64,000 nucleotides of DNA, taken from NCBI RefSeq assembly GCF_902635505.1, contig NC_045429.1, positions 35,596,257-35,660,256 on the forward strand, read 5' to 3'. The notes beneath the pieces were generated by a model. The model saw only the letters and a program-made list of their open reading frames with translations, made no database searches and was not told the origin of the DNA. A program made the position numbers and the translations under genes. Below are positions 1-10,380 of this stretch, piece after piece (the first letter of the stretch is position 1; each line of letters opens with the position of its first letter). Source of the DNA: Sarcophilus harrisii. Taxonomy: Eukaryota; Chordata; Mammalia; Dasyuromorphia; Dasyuridae.

Positions 1-1188
1 CTATTTTGTATATAATTGTGATGGCAAAAAGCTTCCATGACAACTGTTTAACAAAATTTTTTTTAAAAGACTTGAAAACCACCAAGTGTCATGAACCTTT
101 ACGATCCAATGATAAGGACTTTTAAGCCCATAACACAGAGAGGGAAACCTCAAAGGGAACTGGATTAGATTTTCCAACATTTCACCTGCTTCTGATGAAT
201 CCCTTAAATTCTCATCAAAGTCTCTCTGGCCTCAAAAAAGATCCTAAAAAAATCCAAACTGGGTGTGATTTCATGGTAATCCTAAGGACCATGGACAATG
301 CAAGTTGGTTGCTGAGACCCCTGAGGTTTGAGCTGCTAGAATGGCGTCAAGTATCCCAGACTGAGTCGATTGTACCCTCCTACCTGAGCCCCAAACTCTT
401 GAGTCCTGGAGGAAGAACATATCCAGTAGCTGACCTTGTTTTCTTAGGACCATAATCAATAAGTCCCTACCCAAAGAACCATAGGATAGAGGAGGCCCTG
501 CCTAAACACATGGAATAACTAGCCAGGCTTATAGAGCAAATATTGATCCACATTCATTTCAGTGTTGATCACAGGGCCAACCCTCTTTGAAGTTGACCTG
601 AAGCCATACTGAGGCACTCTCTACATAGCATTTTCTGCCTCTTTTTTTTTAAACATGTAGGCCACTTTTATAGGAATTGAGAATAATGCTGAAGATGAGA
701 GCTAGCATTTTATATGTCACTGTAAGGATTAAAACGCAAACATTATTTCACAACAAACTGGGGAGCTGGGGGCTATTATAGGTTAAGGAACATGACTCCA
801 GTCACAGCTAGTAAGGATCAAAGACAGGATTCATACTCAGGTATCCCTCATTCCAAGTCCAGCATTGTCCCATCAAGCTCCCTCCTCATTTAGGACCATG
901 ATTCCAACACAAGTGGCCCGGTGTTCAGCTGTTACAGGCTTGAGCATTGAGATTCACCTAGTGTTCAGCTGTTACAGACTTGAGCCTTTAGATTCACCTC
1001 TAGTCTCCAGGAGTGGGGAAATAACAAGTCATTGCAGAGAAGAATTAACCTCTAGCTGGTTTTTCTCATGGCCCAGGAATGCTGAGGAGACATCCCAACT
1101 GTTTTTCCCCCTTCTTCTAACCTACTTAAGCAGTAGAAATATATAGAAACCCAAAGTGCAATGCTGATACCCTATTGTCTTCTCTTAG
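1..1188 (+). other. GBP-A last intron, 3' part
   Basis: This is intronic sequence leading to the terminal exon of the upstream GBP gene. It ends in a good polypyrimidine tract and acceptor (ttctcttag, ending at 1188). It is nearly identical to 38224-39384, the same part of the last intron of GBP-B, so the duplication runs off the left edge of the window. No coding sequence was seen in it; short open frames here are chance. Confidence 0.8.
921..1000 (+). repeat. 40-bp tandem duplication in GBP-A intron
   Basis: Two adjacent 40-base units (921-960 and 961-1000), each beginning gtgttcagctgttaca, differ at a few positions. GBP-B has a single unit at the matching place (from about 39153), so the duplication arose in copy A after the two flanks separated. 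Confidence 0.85.
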
Positions 1189-1410
1189 GAACAAAAAAAG
1201 CTGTTGGAGGAAGGATTTCATGAGAAAGGTGAAGAGATGAAAAGACAGATGGAGAATCTACAAAAAGAGATGAGGGAGGCTGAGAGTAAAAAGTCCTCCT
1301 GGTGGTCCTCAGCTTTAGATGTTTTTAGCACTGGACTGATGTCCATCTTACCTGGCACAGGAAAACTCATTGGATTGGGGTTAAATGCATTGAGCAGAAT
1401 TTTCAAATGA
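1189..1410 (+). CDS. GBP: GBP-A terminal coding exon (partial gene)
   Basis: This is the last exon of a guanylate-binding protein whose other exons lie left of the window. It encodes 73 residues and a stop. The first part, [17 protein letters not shown], is the end of the long helical effector region and matches the human GBP1 segment EQEQLLKEGF. After a charged helix comes KKSSWWSSALD and then a hydrophobic, glycine-containing tail ending LNALSRIFK. There is no CaaX prenylation box, unlike human GBP1, GBP2 and GBP5. The exon starts in phase 0 after a tctcttag acceptor, exactly as in GBP-B. Compared with GBP-B it has four extra residues (VFST) and 14 substituted residues with no silent change. 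The family call is firm; the paralogue number cannot be given. Confidence 0.9.
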   Translation, partial: EQKKLLEEGFHEKGEEMKRQMENLQKEMREAESKKSSWWSSALDVFSTGLMSILPGTGKLIGLGLNALSRIFK

Positions 1411-1550
1411 CCAAATGAATTTCAGTTTCTCAAAAAAGTTAAAGAAAATATTTGTTCCACCTAATGAAATATGGCACTGATACCTTATAATATGTGTTAA
1501 TGTATGAATGGGTGTATGTTCCCTGCTTCTAATTCAATTAAGTATTAAAA

Positions 1551-1556
1551 AATAAA
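1551..1556 (+). terminator. GBP-A polyadenylation signal
   Basis: AATAAA lies 141 bases after the stop codon and is conserved at the matching place in GBP-B (39735-39740). Cleavage is expected 10-30 bases downstream. Confidence 0.65.
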
Positions 1557-1774
1557 GGAGATGCTCACTATATAGCATAAAGGACAAGGACAAAGTAAAA
1601 GCATCCATTTCCTCAGTATAAGTGAGATGAGACATCATCCAACTAAATAAAAGACTTTTATTCTTTAGGTAAATGGTCTGGAAGGCAGGAAGCTTCAGTT
1701 TCTCCCCTTCTATTCAATGGCTCAGAGGATTTAGAGCTAGAGGAGCCTGGAAAAGCATGAAATCTAACTTCCTT

Positions 1775-2035
1775 ATTTTACTTATGGCTTTTGGTGGTGC
1801 AATAGGTGGAGAGGACTGGAAGACCTGAGTTGAAATCTAACAGCAGGCAAGGACTGTATATAAGCTGAAGGACCCTAAGAAAAATAAACCTCTCTGTGCT
1901 TTAGTTTCCTCATCCCAAAAATGAGGGAAATAATAGCACCTATTTCAAAAACTTGGCATGAGGATAAAATGAGTGTTACACTTTGAAGACTCAAAGTGCT
2001 ATGTAAATGCTAGCTCTTAATATGATGAAACTCCA
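1775..2035 (+). mobile_element. CORE-SINE (MIR/MAR1-like), GBP-A flank
   Basis: The SINE core (gacctgagttgaaatc, then cctcatcccaaaaatgaggg) is followed by the typical tail aagtgctatgtaaatgctagct. The same copy is present at about 39975-40215 in the duplicated flank, so it pre-dates the duplication. Confidence 0.7.
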
Positions 2036-2304
2036 GGGCACAGAGATACAATGATTTTTCCAAAGTCACACAGAAGATGGTACTTGAACTGAGGTTTCTT
2101 GTCTCCAAACATGATCGGGCAACCATGGAAGCAGATTCCAACTTCTCTTCAGAGATGATAAAACATAAATTTGTTCCTTATGCTTCTTAAGATTTTTAAA
2201 AGGGCAAGTAGAATAGTTTTTTTTTTTTATTTTGAAACTTTCAATTATATTTTAAAATAGAAATATTTATGTGTTATCATATGTTACATGTTTTCACTCT
2301 ATGG

Positions 2305-2450
2305 TCAGAAGACCTGAACTGAAATGCCTTACTACCTGTATGGTGTACAAACAAAGCACTTGACCAGCCTCAGTTTCCTTCTCTGTAAAATAAGCATGCT
2401 GAACTAAATATTCTCAAGTCTCCTCCAATTCTAAATATTATTGCTTTTTG
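2305..2450 (+). mobile_element. CORE-SINE fragment
   Basis: The order cagaagacctgaactgaaatgcc, cctcagtttccttctctgtaaaat, aagtctcctccaattctaaat is that of a MIR/MAR1-type SINE core and tail. It is shared with 40905-41045. Confidence 0.6.
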
Positions 2451-2499
2451 AAAAATATTAGGGGGTCTCAGAATCTTTGCTCTACCGTTGTCCAGAAGA

Positions 2500-2602
2500 T
2501 GTTCCACATTTCCTAATCCTAAAAGCCTCATTTCCAAAATATTTAGAGAATTGATTTTATAAGAAATCAAGACATTTCCCAATTAATAAATGGTCAAAGG
2601 AT
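2500..2602 (+). mobile_element. L1 ORF2 remnant cut at a deletion junction
   Basis: The sequence from aaagcctcatttcc to aaatggtcaaaggatatgaa matches the ORF2 C-terminal region of L1 copies at 41450-41540 and 42563-42610. It stops abruptly at 2602 and jumps to sequence that in the other flank lies 3.7 kb further on. It also preserves the uninterrupted target site of the L1 inserted at 41176-42562. Confidence 0.75.
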
Positions 2603-3646
2603 ATGAACAACTTGTTCAGCGCGAATACCACTGACTGCCTAATTCTGAGACTCAGCACTCCCTGGATGCTGCTGCCATCTTCAAGTCACGTGTCTGACCT
2701 CCTCATTCTGGACTCCACTAAGAAGAGCCAGCTCTACACCCCTTACCAGAATAAGCAGCTCCAGAAGAATAGACCTTCATCCCTTTGCTCCAAATGAATT
2801 TAAGTACCAATTCTTGAGGGGGGAATGATGTGGTATGACTCTTAGGGAGGATATAGCAATAATCCTAAGGCTACTTGGTCTTAACTATAAGGCCACCTGG
2901 CCTTGGGAGTGCTATAGTTCCACAAACATTGTGATCACAAAGTTTCTGAGATAATGATGAAGTGCACCACTCCTCAGCTCCACCATTAAGCCATAAAACT
3001 AGCATATCAGTGACATGAAGTACCTGGTCTCTCTTTAACTTTTTTCCTATAAATTTATCTTCTTGCTCCTGATTCTTTGCTAACTTCTTTTGGAACTTAG
3101 CCTGCCTTTGTGAAGACCACGTATTTTAAAATCAGCCAGAGTCAGGAATTCAGCTTAAGGGAAAAATCATCAATCTTTATTCTCAGTGAAGAAAGATCAG
3201 AGGTGGAAGAGAATGGGCAATAGCAATGTGTGCAGCTGAGTCAAGAAGCTAACTAGATCAGCAGCCACACGACCAGCAGCTACCAGCATAGAACTCAGGC
3301 CCAATCTCTCCCAGCCTCTCTTCCTGTCTCTCTGCCTCCACCCACCAAAACCGTCATTTCCTATACAACATATCAAGACTTGCACAGAGAGTGGGGGGGG
3401 GAGGCAGTCTTTATCCAAGCATGTATATTAATAGAGTATAGTCCAATTACTATTTAGCCTCATGTGCTTGGGACCTCAGTACATCAACTCAAGCCTCAGC
3501 CCATTACATGCTTTAATTGGGGTTACAATTATAATAAAATTCGTCCTTTTCTTGGAGATAGGCCCAATCTTGCAAATTCTTTTGAGATACCTCACATCAC
3601 CAGTCTGGAACCTCAAACTTTTGGGGGTCCTCCTTGAACTCCAACA
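2603..3646 (+). mobile_element. ERV fossil: 3' internal remnant plus LTR (GBP-A flank)
   Basis: A purine-rich, PPT-like run (about 2816-2825) precedes a terminal-repeat-like block beginning about 2826-2829. The block contains a TATA-like cctataaattta and a later AATAAAA and ends near CCAACA at 3646. The part before the purine run is probably internal retroviral sequence. The element is old and broken and is shared with 46372-47030 in the other flank. A second LTR (3109-3508) is nested in it. Family is uncertain; the boundaries are approximate. Confidence 0.5.
3109..3508 (-). mobile_element. Solo LTR fossil (400 bp), class II-like
   Basis: The block has TGTG...TACA termini and is flanked by near-identical 6-bp target copies (tgcctt / tgcttt). 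The other flank has the uninterrupted site at about 46868 (agcctgctttaattgg). A reverse-strand polyadenylation motif (tctttattctc) puts the LTR on the minus strand. A sister copy is at 10381-10751. Six-base duplications are usual for ERV class II elements (family knowledge). It entered copy A after the two flanks separated. Confidence 0.8.
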
Positions 3647-4938
3647 TTTTCATTTCCAGACCTTAGCATGATGCCTGGCACATTGGCAACACTTAAACAT
3701 TTATTGATTTGTTAAATGAATTCTAAGAAATAGAAATCAAGGATCCCTCCAAAAAACAAATTACATTAAAAAAAAACAAGAACAACAAAACCAATTTGGC
3801 ATCCTTTTTTTTCCTCCTTCATGTATTGTGGCAAATTATGGAAATTTTAAGGTCAATTAGAATTGGAGACATTTTCAATTAGTTCATATACTCAATACAT
3901 CATTACATTTAATTTAAAATTAAATTGTAATTCTTGAAACAAATAGAACGATTCCAAAACTCATTAATAGAGGAAGGATGATGACATATTAAATTCTTAT
4001 ATCCTTATATCTAGGGTCTCACATCTGCATGTTTTATATTTTGAATGCAAACTGAACTTAATCCCTATTGCAAATTAAAGGCGAGTTAGTATGCAAGTAA
4101 AATGTAAAGACAGTTACAATGTATTATGCGGTTTCAACAAATTCATTATATCAATAAGATAACCGTATGATTTATTTTTTATTTTGATTGTCCAATTATA
4201 TGCTAATTTAAGTTCATATTTTTCACATGATAGTTCAATCTAACTCCAAATTACAAAGTCTTAAATAAAACCTAGAAAATATATACTTGAGATATTACTA
4301 AAATATGAGTTTATCATGTCTGCTGACACTGAGGACTAGAAGAAAAGGAGAAAGGGAAAGTAAGAAAAAGAGGAAACACACTTCCCAAAAGCATTGCAAT
4401 AAGACAGCAATGTCAATGTTTGAGCACAATTGTTTGAATAGACCATAAGCAGAAGGATTCAGGTTTCCAGGGAATATATCAAGACAAAGCCAGGAACATT
4501 ATTTATTAAGCACTTTCTATGTGCCTGGTACTCTCCTTAGTGCTGAGAATACTGTCTCTGTCCTCAAGTAGCTTACCTTCTGATGAAAGATGACAAGACA
4601 TTAAAGAGGGGTGAAAAGCAAGGAAGCAGGAGAAAGAGAGCATAAGAAGTTCCTCCAAAAGAGGAATGAAGCAGGCTTCTGGGGACATCTCCAAAGTGGG
4701 GGCCTCTAGAAATAACACAGCAATGCGAAGGAGCCTGCTCCATGATAGAGGGGTATTTCCAGATTCAAAGCAATTTCTTGACAATTATATTCTACAATTC
4801 AATTCAAGTGACTCTTTTAAAGTTTCTTCATGTAGAAAATAGATTCTTTATTTTTTTTTAAATTATGAACCTCACAGCTTTGGCAAATACACACTCATGC
4901 TTGCATGCAAAGAACGCACAAATATGGGCTGATTTCCC

Positions 4939-4940
<2 letters not shown>
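3647..4940. other. Duplicated GBP-A 3' flank, no gene
   Basis: AT-rich non-coding sequence collinear with about 47010-48297. It includes an interspersed repeat head at about 4495-4640 (tttattaagcactttctatgtgcctggta, then tcaagtagcttaccttctgatg) that recurs across the window. No coding potential was seen. Confidence 0.6.

Positions 4941-4979
<39 letters not shown>
4941..4979. repeat. (TG)n microsatellite
   Basis: An uninterrupted TG run of about 39 bases. The other flank lacks it; homology between the two flanks stops at this tract and resumes at 5518. Confidence 0.95.
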
Positions 4980-4981
<2 letters not shown>

Positions 4982-5080
4982 AGTTGAAGAACTTCCAGCA
5001 GCTGCGTGTAGTAAAGATAAAGTGAAGAACTTCCAAGGACATTTAAATTCCTCTTCTATATTTTAGTTTCTCTAGGTCTC

Positions 5081-5517
5081 TGTGACCTGCGTGAGTATGT
5101 TGAGTGCTAGCCAATATGTACTTAGATTGTAGACATATGTCTTTAACCTCGAATGATGGCATTTATCACTGTTCAAGTTACCAACATCTGGACAATTAGT
5201 TGCCTGACGTATGGTTCCTCCCAGAACTAAGGAAACTGCTGTTTTTGGCATGAATAACATCCAATTAAGGGGCGGAAGGGGGGCACCTATCTCTTGATGT
5301 TCTCCAACTCATGATGTAATCCTTTGTATCTAAAACCTATAAAAACAGTATACCTTATCCCCTTCTTTAGTCCTTCTACCATGAGCTCTCCCTCTTTCCC
5401 TCCTCGCAGTGGAATTATTCATTCTCATGAGAATTAATTAAATAAACAACTTTTCTGCTTTTTACTTTGAGAGGTCTCTGAGTAGTCATTTTTGGATAGG
5501 ATTTTCTATCCCTCACA
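5081..5517 (+). mobile_element. Solo LTR fossil (437 bp)
   Basis: It has perfect short inverted termini TGTGA...TCACA, a TATA-like cctataaaaac about 100 bases before an AATAAA (taaataaacaac), and a pyrimidine-rich R/U5-like end. This is classic LTR order on the + strand. No matching target duplication was seen at its edges, and the second flank has different sequence here, so a rearrangement is likely. Family not assigned. Confidence 0.7.
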
Positions 5518-6720
5518 TAAGGAACTAACCTAGTGGCCATGAGAGCTGAGCTAAAAGCAGTGATAGTGAGGAGTTACATCTGGGGTTCCCATGCTAAGCT
5601 GACTCTTGGTAGCATCAAGGTAGCAGTTTCATGAGAAAGGTGAGTTCTCTCTCTCTCTCTCTCTCTCTCCACAATTGACTTCCGTTAGTACTGGCACAGT
5701 TCCTAGACTGAGGCAGTTCTGGAGGTTTGAAGGAAAATGCTCTTCACCAAGCTCCTGGGTTCAGGTCAGGACCTATCCCATAGAAGTCTGAGAACAGATG
5801 GGGTGGGGGGTGATGGGTTGATTTGCCTTGCCTGAATCACATTGCCTCTTGTCTCTCCCTAAGCGTGCATTGCTGCTTCAGCTATAGATCACCCTCTTTA
5901 ATTTGATCCTCTCTTTAGGTTTTTGTGACACTGCTCTCTCCTGATTCACCTCTTACCCATCTGACCACTTTTTCTCAGTTTGATTGGCCAACTCTTCATC
6001 AGGACTGAGCCTCTGTTCTATATGCTACAACCATTTCCAAATAGGTCAAGGATCTAAATATATTTTAAAATCACACCATTAAAGAATACTGAACAGAGGA
6101 TTATATTTTTCAGTCATCCAAGCTCTTAATTGTGGTGTTATCCTCAACTCCTCACTCTCTCTTACTCCCCATCCCAAACCATTGCCAAGTCCTATTGATT
6201 CTACTTTATGATGTCTCCTCTGGCATTACTAATACCCTAGTGTTTGGATTCTTTGCCTCATCCCTGGACTACTGACCTCACATGTCTCTTCACTTCAGTC
6301 CATACATCCAGCAATCAAAGTGATCTTTCTAAATACAGGTCTGCCCACGTCATATCTCTATTCCTTAATCTCCAGAGGTAACCAGTCACCCCTAAGATCA
6401 AATATAGAATCCTCTGGTGTGCAAAGTCCTCCATGGAGACATACATGAACACATTCACAAACAACCAAGTAATGGGCTGATTTCCTAGAATTCAATCAGT
6501 TGCAGTTTCACTTTTCACCTACCTCAAAGTTTATAGGAAACAAAGTATGAACTGTGCTTTGATGAAGTCAAAAATATTTTCCTAAAAATGGCCGGGAACT
6601 GAGTAGTGGTACTTTGTTCAGAAAGCAGAGGAAGCAGGGAAGGAGAAGAGCTTAGATTTTATTTAAATACAAAGGGACTATTCAGAGCTAGAAGAAATTT
6701 CTGGCATTTTTTTTTCAGGT
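5518..6720. other. Duplicated 3' flank, distal part, no gene
   Basis: Collinear with 49910-51122 and nearly identical to it, starting aaggaactaacc. It includes a (TC)n run at about 5645-5670 that is shorter in the other copy. No gene was seen. Confidence 0.75.
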
Positions 6721-6772
6721 TTCCTAAGGAGAAAACAGTGCAAACTCCTTTTTTAAAAAATTTCCTTTTGGA

Positions 6773-6908
6773 GCCGCTAGGTGGCAGAGTGGATAGAGCA
6801 CTATCCTTGAAGTCAGGAGGACCTGAATTCAAATGTGACCTCAAACCCTTAACACTTCCCAGCTGTGAGACCCTTGGCAAAACACTAATCCCAATTGCCC
6901 CAGGGCAA
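6773..6908 (+). mobile_element. tRNA-derived SINE
   Basis: It begins gccgctaggtggcagagtgg (box A-like head), has ggacctgaattcaaatgtga (box B-like) and ends with cctcaaa...ccaattgcccca followed by an A-run. Related copies are at 12185-12345 (+) and 21800-21965 (-). Confidence 0.8.
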
Positions 6909-6911
6909 AAA

Positions 6912-7560
6912 AAAATTCTTTCCCAGAAACTGGAAACTGAATAGATACCCATCAGTTGGAGAATGGCTGAATAAATTGTGGTATATGAATATTATGGAAT
7001 ATTATTGTTCTCTAAGAAATGACCAACAGGATGATTTCAGAAAGGCCTGGAGAGACTTACACGAACTGATGCTGAGTAAAACGAGCAGGGCCAGGAGATC
7101 CTTATATACTTCAACAACAATACTATCTGATGATCAGTTCTGATGGACCTGGCCATCCTCAGCAATGAGATCAACCAAATCAGTTCCAATGGAGCAGTAA
7201 TGAACTGAACCAGCTACACCCAGCCAAAAAACTCTGGGAGATGACTAAGAACCATTACATTGAATTCCTCATCCCTATATTTTTGAATACCTGCATTTTG
7301 GATTTCCTTCACAGGCTAATTGTACAATATTTCAGAATCCAATTCTTTTTGTACAGCAAAATAACAGTTTGTCATGTATACTTATTGTGTATCTAATTTA
7401 TATTCTAATATATTTAACATCTACTGGTCATCCTGCCATCTAGAGGAGGGGGTGGAGGGAAGGAGGGGAAAAATTGGAACCAAAAGTTTTGGCAATTGTC
7501 AGTGTTGTAAAACTACCCATGTATATACTTGTAAATAAAAAGTTATGAAATTTAAAAAAA
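6912..7560 (+). mobile_element. L1 3' end (ORF2 C-terminus and 3' UTR)
   Basis: The translation NRYPSVGEWLNKLWYMNIMEYY is the conserved ORF2 C-terminal region, as in copies at 41940 and 42985. It is followed by the 3' UTR with a G/A-rich stretch and an AATAAA plus A-tail at 7530-7560. It is 5'-truncated. Confidence 0.85.
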
Positions 7561-8440
7561 AATTTCTTTTCAATCAATAAGTGAAAAGAATAGTAGCACT
7601 TATTCCTCAGAATTGTTATAAGGATCAAATGAAATAGTATTTATAAAGGACTTTACAAACCTTCAGGTATTCTATAAATGTTAATTATTCCATGAAACTA
7701 ATATGCAAAAAAATTTCCATATTGGATATATTCAAAAATATGTTTTTTCTAATGCTACACCTGAAATTCAACACCTTTCTGAAGGTGAGATGCTCGGTTC
7801 ATAATTGGTCCTCTGAATCCTGGTTCTTGACTGCATTGACCTTAATTCCTAAATATTTCTCCCTTTTTGTTGTTCTTAAGAATTTCAGGATGGAGGATTT
7901 TGGGAAAAAGTTGGTAAATTTCAGGCTCTTCAGATTCCTATTAGTAGAACAAATTTGCATCCCAGGATGAACATAGACTGGTGAAAAGTCAAGAATATTT
8001 GGGGCATAACAAAGGTCCTCCTGGTACAACACAAGAAAACCTGAAGACAGAGAACCTATGTGAAGTGAAAACAACTTCAGGCTGACTCCCCAGAAACACC
8101 CAGTGGAGAGCCCGAGGGCAGCTGGTTTGGGTGAATCCTAAATTGAAATCACAGAAACTTTCACCTCCTGGACTCTTTACCCTTACCTACTTAGTCAGGA
8201 TCTAAATTTTTGGGAAGATTGAGGGAACTTTGGCTGATTAGTAACAACCCAGGCCCAGCTGTGCTGCAGGGAGATGACCCTGGATGAAAAGGAACCAGCA
8301 CACCAGGAGGGCAGGGACAGGGGCAGGGACGCTGCAGGCATTTGCTGGAGAGTGAAGCTCTTGATTTGGGGTTCCAGGTCAGAGGGGAAAACCAAAAGGA
8401 AGTTTGAGGCCCAATAACCTACCCATGATTAGATGTGCTT
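7561..8440. other. Intergenic, no gene seen
   Basis: A SINE-like tail is visible at about 7600-7690 (aggatcaaatgaaatagtatttataaag). The rest is unassigned, and no splice-flanked coding segment was recognised. Confidence 0.4.
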
Positions 8441-8990
8441 ACAATGCCTCTTATGTTTTTACAAAAAAGATGAACCAACAAAGAAGAAGCCCACCATAGT
8501 AAGTCAAAAAAAATTTAAAAATCAAGTGAGAGACTATTAGAAATCTTATAAGGTGCTAAATCCATTATCTAATTTAGTATGGTACTTAACAGTTCTCTAG
8601 CTCAATAATGTACTTAGTACTTATTAGAGTTCTACAAGATTCACATCTTTAAGAGAACATATATAAGCTAGGAGTTTCAAACAGGATTCAGTCCAGGAGA
8701 TTCACAAGTCAGAGCGCACAAGCCCACTCTCGTAGGCAGAGACAGATTAATTCCATTTTCCACCCCTGTGCTGGCTGGAGACATTCGGAGGAAGCTAGAG
8801 GCAGAAGCTGGCAGAGACAAAGGACTAGCGGAAAGAGCTCTTGGAACCAAGGAGAGAGATAGTCCTCTAAGAAAGCTAACTGGGCCCAAGGAAGGCAACA
8901 ATAAAGGATTTGGACTTTAATCCCTGGCTACACTTGTGGTGACTACTGGATGCTTCCAGAAGCCCCCCAAGAAATCTTCTCCCAAAAAAC
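8440..8990 (+). mobile_element. Probable LTR fossil
   Basis: The block has a TATA-like acatatataagc at about 8660, a stretch of G/A-rich R-like sequence, and acaataaaggatttgg (AATAAA at about 8901) followed by about 90 bases of U5-like sequence. This is LTR architecture on the + strand. The left boundary is uncertain. The right end abuts L1 ORF1-like sequence. Confidence 0.5.
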
Positions 8991-9820
8991 ATTATATTTT
9001 AGAGAAGAATATTACAAGAGACATTGAGGAAATTAAAAAAAAATCAAAGAAAAATAAGAAGATTAGAAGAAAAAAAAGTTATCCAACTAGAAAAAGAGAT
9101 ACAAAGTCTCAAAGATGAGTTTTTGAAAATTTGAATTGAAAATTTAAAAATTCTTTTTGAAAATTAGAATTGGGAAGGAGAAGCCAGCGAAATTATGAGA
9201 TACCAAGAAATAATGAAACAGATTATAAAGAATGAAAAAAAATAGAACAGAATGTGAAATATCTTTTAAGAAAAATAATAGATCTGAAGAAAAGATGAAA
9301 CGGGGAAAATATAAGAATGATTGGACTGCCTGAAAATTGGGACCAAAAAAGAATCTTGACACTATAATGCAAGAAATCATCCAAGAAAATTGTCCTAGAG
9401 TAACAGAACATGAGGGGAAAGTAGAAATAGAAAAAAAAAATCCACTGATTACCACCTTAATGAAATCCTTTATAGAAAACACATAGGAATATTACTGTCA
9501 AATTTCATAACCCCCAGATCAAAGAGAAATTTTTGCAAGAAACAAGAAAAAAAAAAAATTCAAATATGCTGGAGCTAGAATTAGAATTGTACAGGAATTA
9601 TCAGCAGCCACAATAAAAACCACGGGTCCTAGAATCATATCAACCAACAATTACAATACCTAGGCCTGCAGCCAAAAATATCATGTCTAGCAAAATTATC
9701 TATAATATTGAATGAGGAAAAAATGGACATTCAATGAACTTGCAGATTTCCAGGACTTTCTATCAACCAAACACAAATTTAACAGAAAATTTAACATATA
9801 AGAGCCAATATCAAAGATAA
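8990..9820 (+). mobile_element. Old L1 ORF1 remnant
   Basis: Lysine-rich, coiled-coil-like sequence is followed by agaatgattggactgcctgaaaa (the RVIGLPE-like motif of the ORF1p RRM) and agccaaaaatatcatgtctagc, matching the ORF1 end of the L1 at 59570-62287. Stops and shifts are frequent, so it is an older subfamily copy. Confidence 0.7.
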
Positions 9821-10380
9821 ATTTCAACAAATGCAACATGGACAAATTGTATATGTTTTTTTCACATGGGAAATGTATGTCATATGCGTAAGATTAACAT
9901 CAAAATAAGGTAGCTAAAAAGAAAGAATAGAGCAGAGTTAAGGTAAAAATAAAAATAGTAATCATGTTATACAAATGAGGTACAGAGGAAGAATAGACAC
10001 AGAGGCGTTACAGAGAGATAAAAAGGTTAGTAGTTCTGAAAATTTGCTTATGTAAGGAATGGGCTAAATAGGCAATAGTACATATATATCATAAAGGATA
10101 TAGCACACTCCAAAATCTATAAAGAAAAATAAGGGGGAAGGGAAGGAGGAATGGGAAAACAAAGGGTGAGGGAAGAAGATAAGGGAAGAATCCAGGGGTG
10201 GGAGGAATTAATAGCAAGGCAAGTTAAGGAGCAGAATTAAAGCAGAAGAGTTAGCAGGGATAAAAATCATATGGGGAAGGGTGCAATGTGTGTGTGTATG
10301 TGTATGCATGTATCTACATATGTATACATAAGTATATCCTTTTTTAACTATAACCTGCTTGGGGTTGGTAGGAGGATGAA
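9821..10380. other. Intergenic, A- and G-rich, no gene
   Basis: The A/G-rich sequence (gggggaagggaaggaggaat) resembles L1 inter-ORF spacer, followed by short TG-rich repeats at 10286-10335. Nothing coding was recognised. Confidence 0.35.

Noticed and set aside
195-455. Open frame of 86 codons in the GBP-A intron
   Set aside because: No family signal, no splice context, and the same region in the other flank has a different frame structure; chance.
865-1146. Open frame of 93 codons before the GBP-A terminal exon
   Set aside because: It lies in intron sequence and is lengthened by the 40-bp tandem duplication; the copy 2 version differs in length and end.
6773-6908. Possible tRNA gene
   Set aside because: Box A- and B-like sequence is present, but it has a SINE body, an A-rich tail and related copies; no cloverleaf acceptor pairing was evident.
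8677-8901. 74-codon minus-strand open frame with Ser/Leu-rich sequence
   Set aside because: It is the shadow of an LTR-like block; composition reflects the purine-rich opposite strand.
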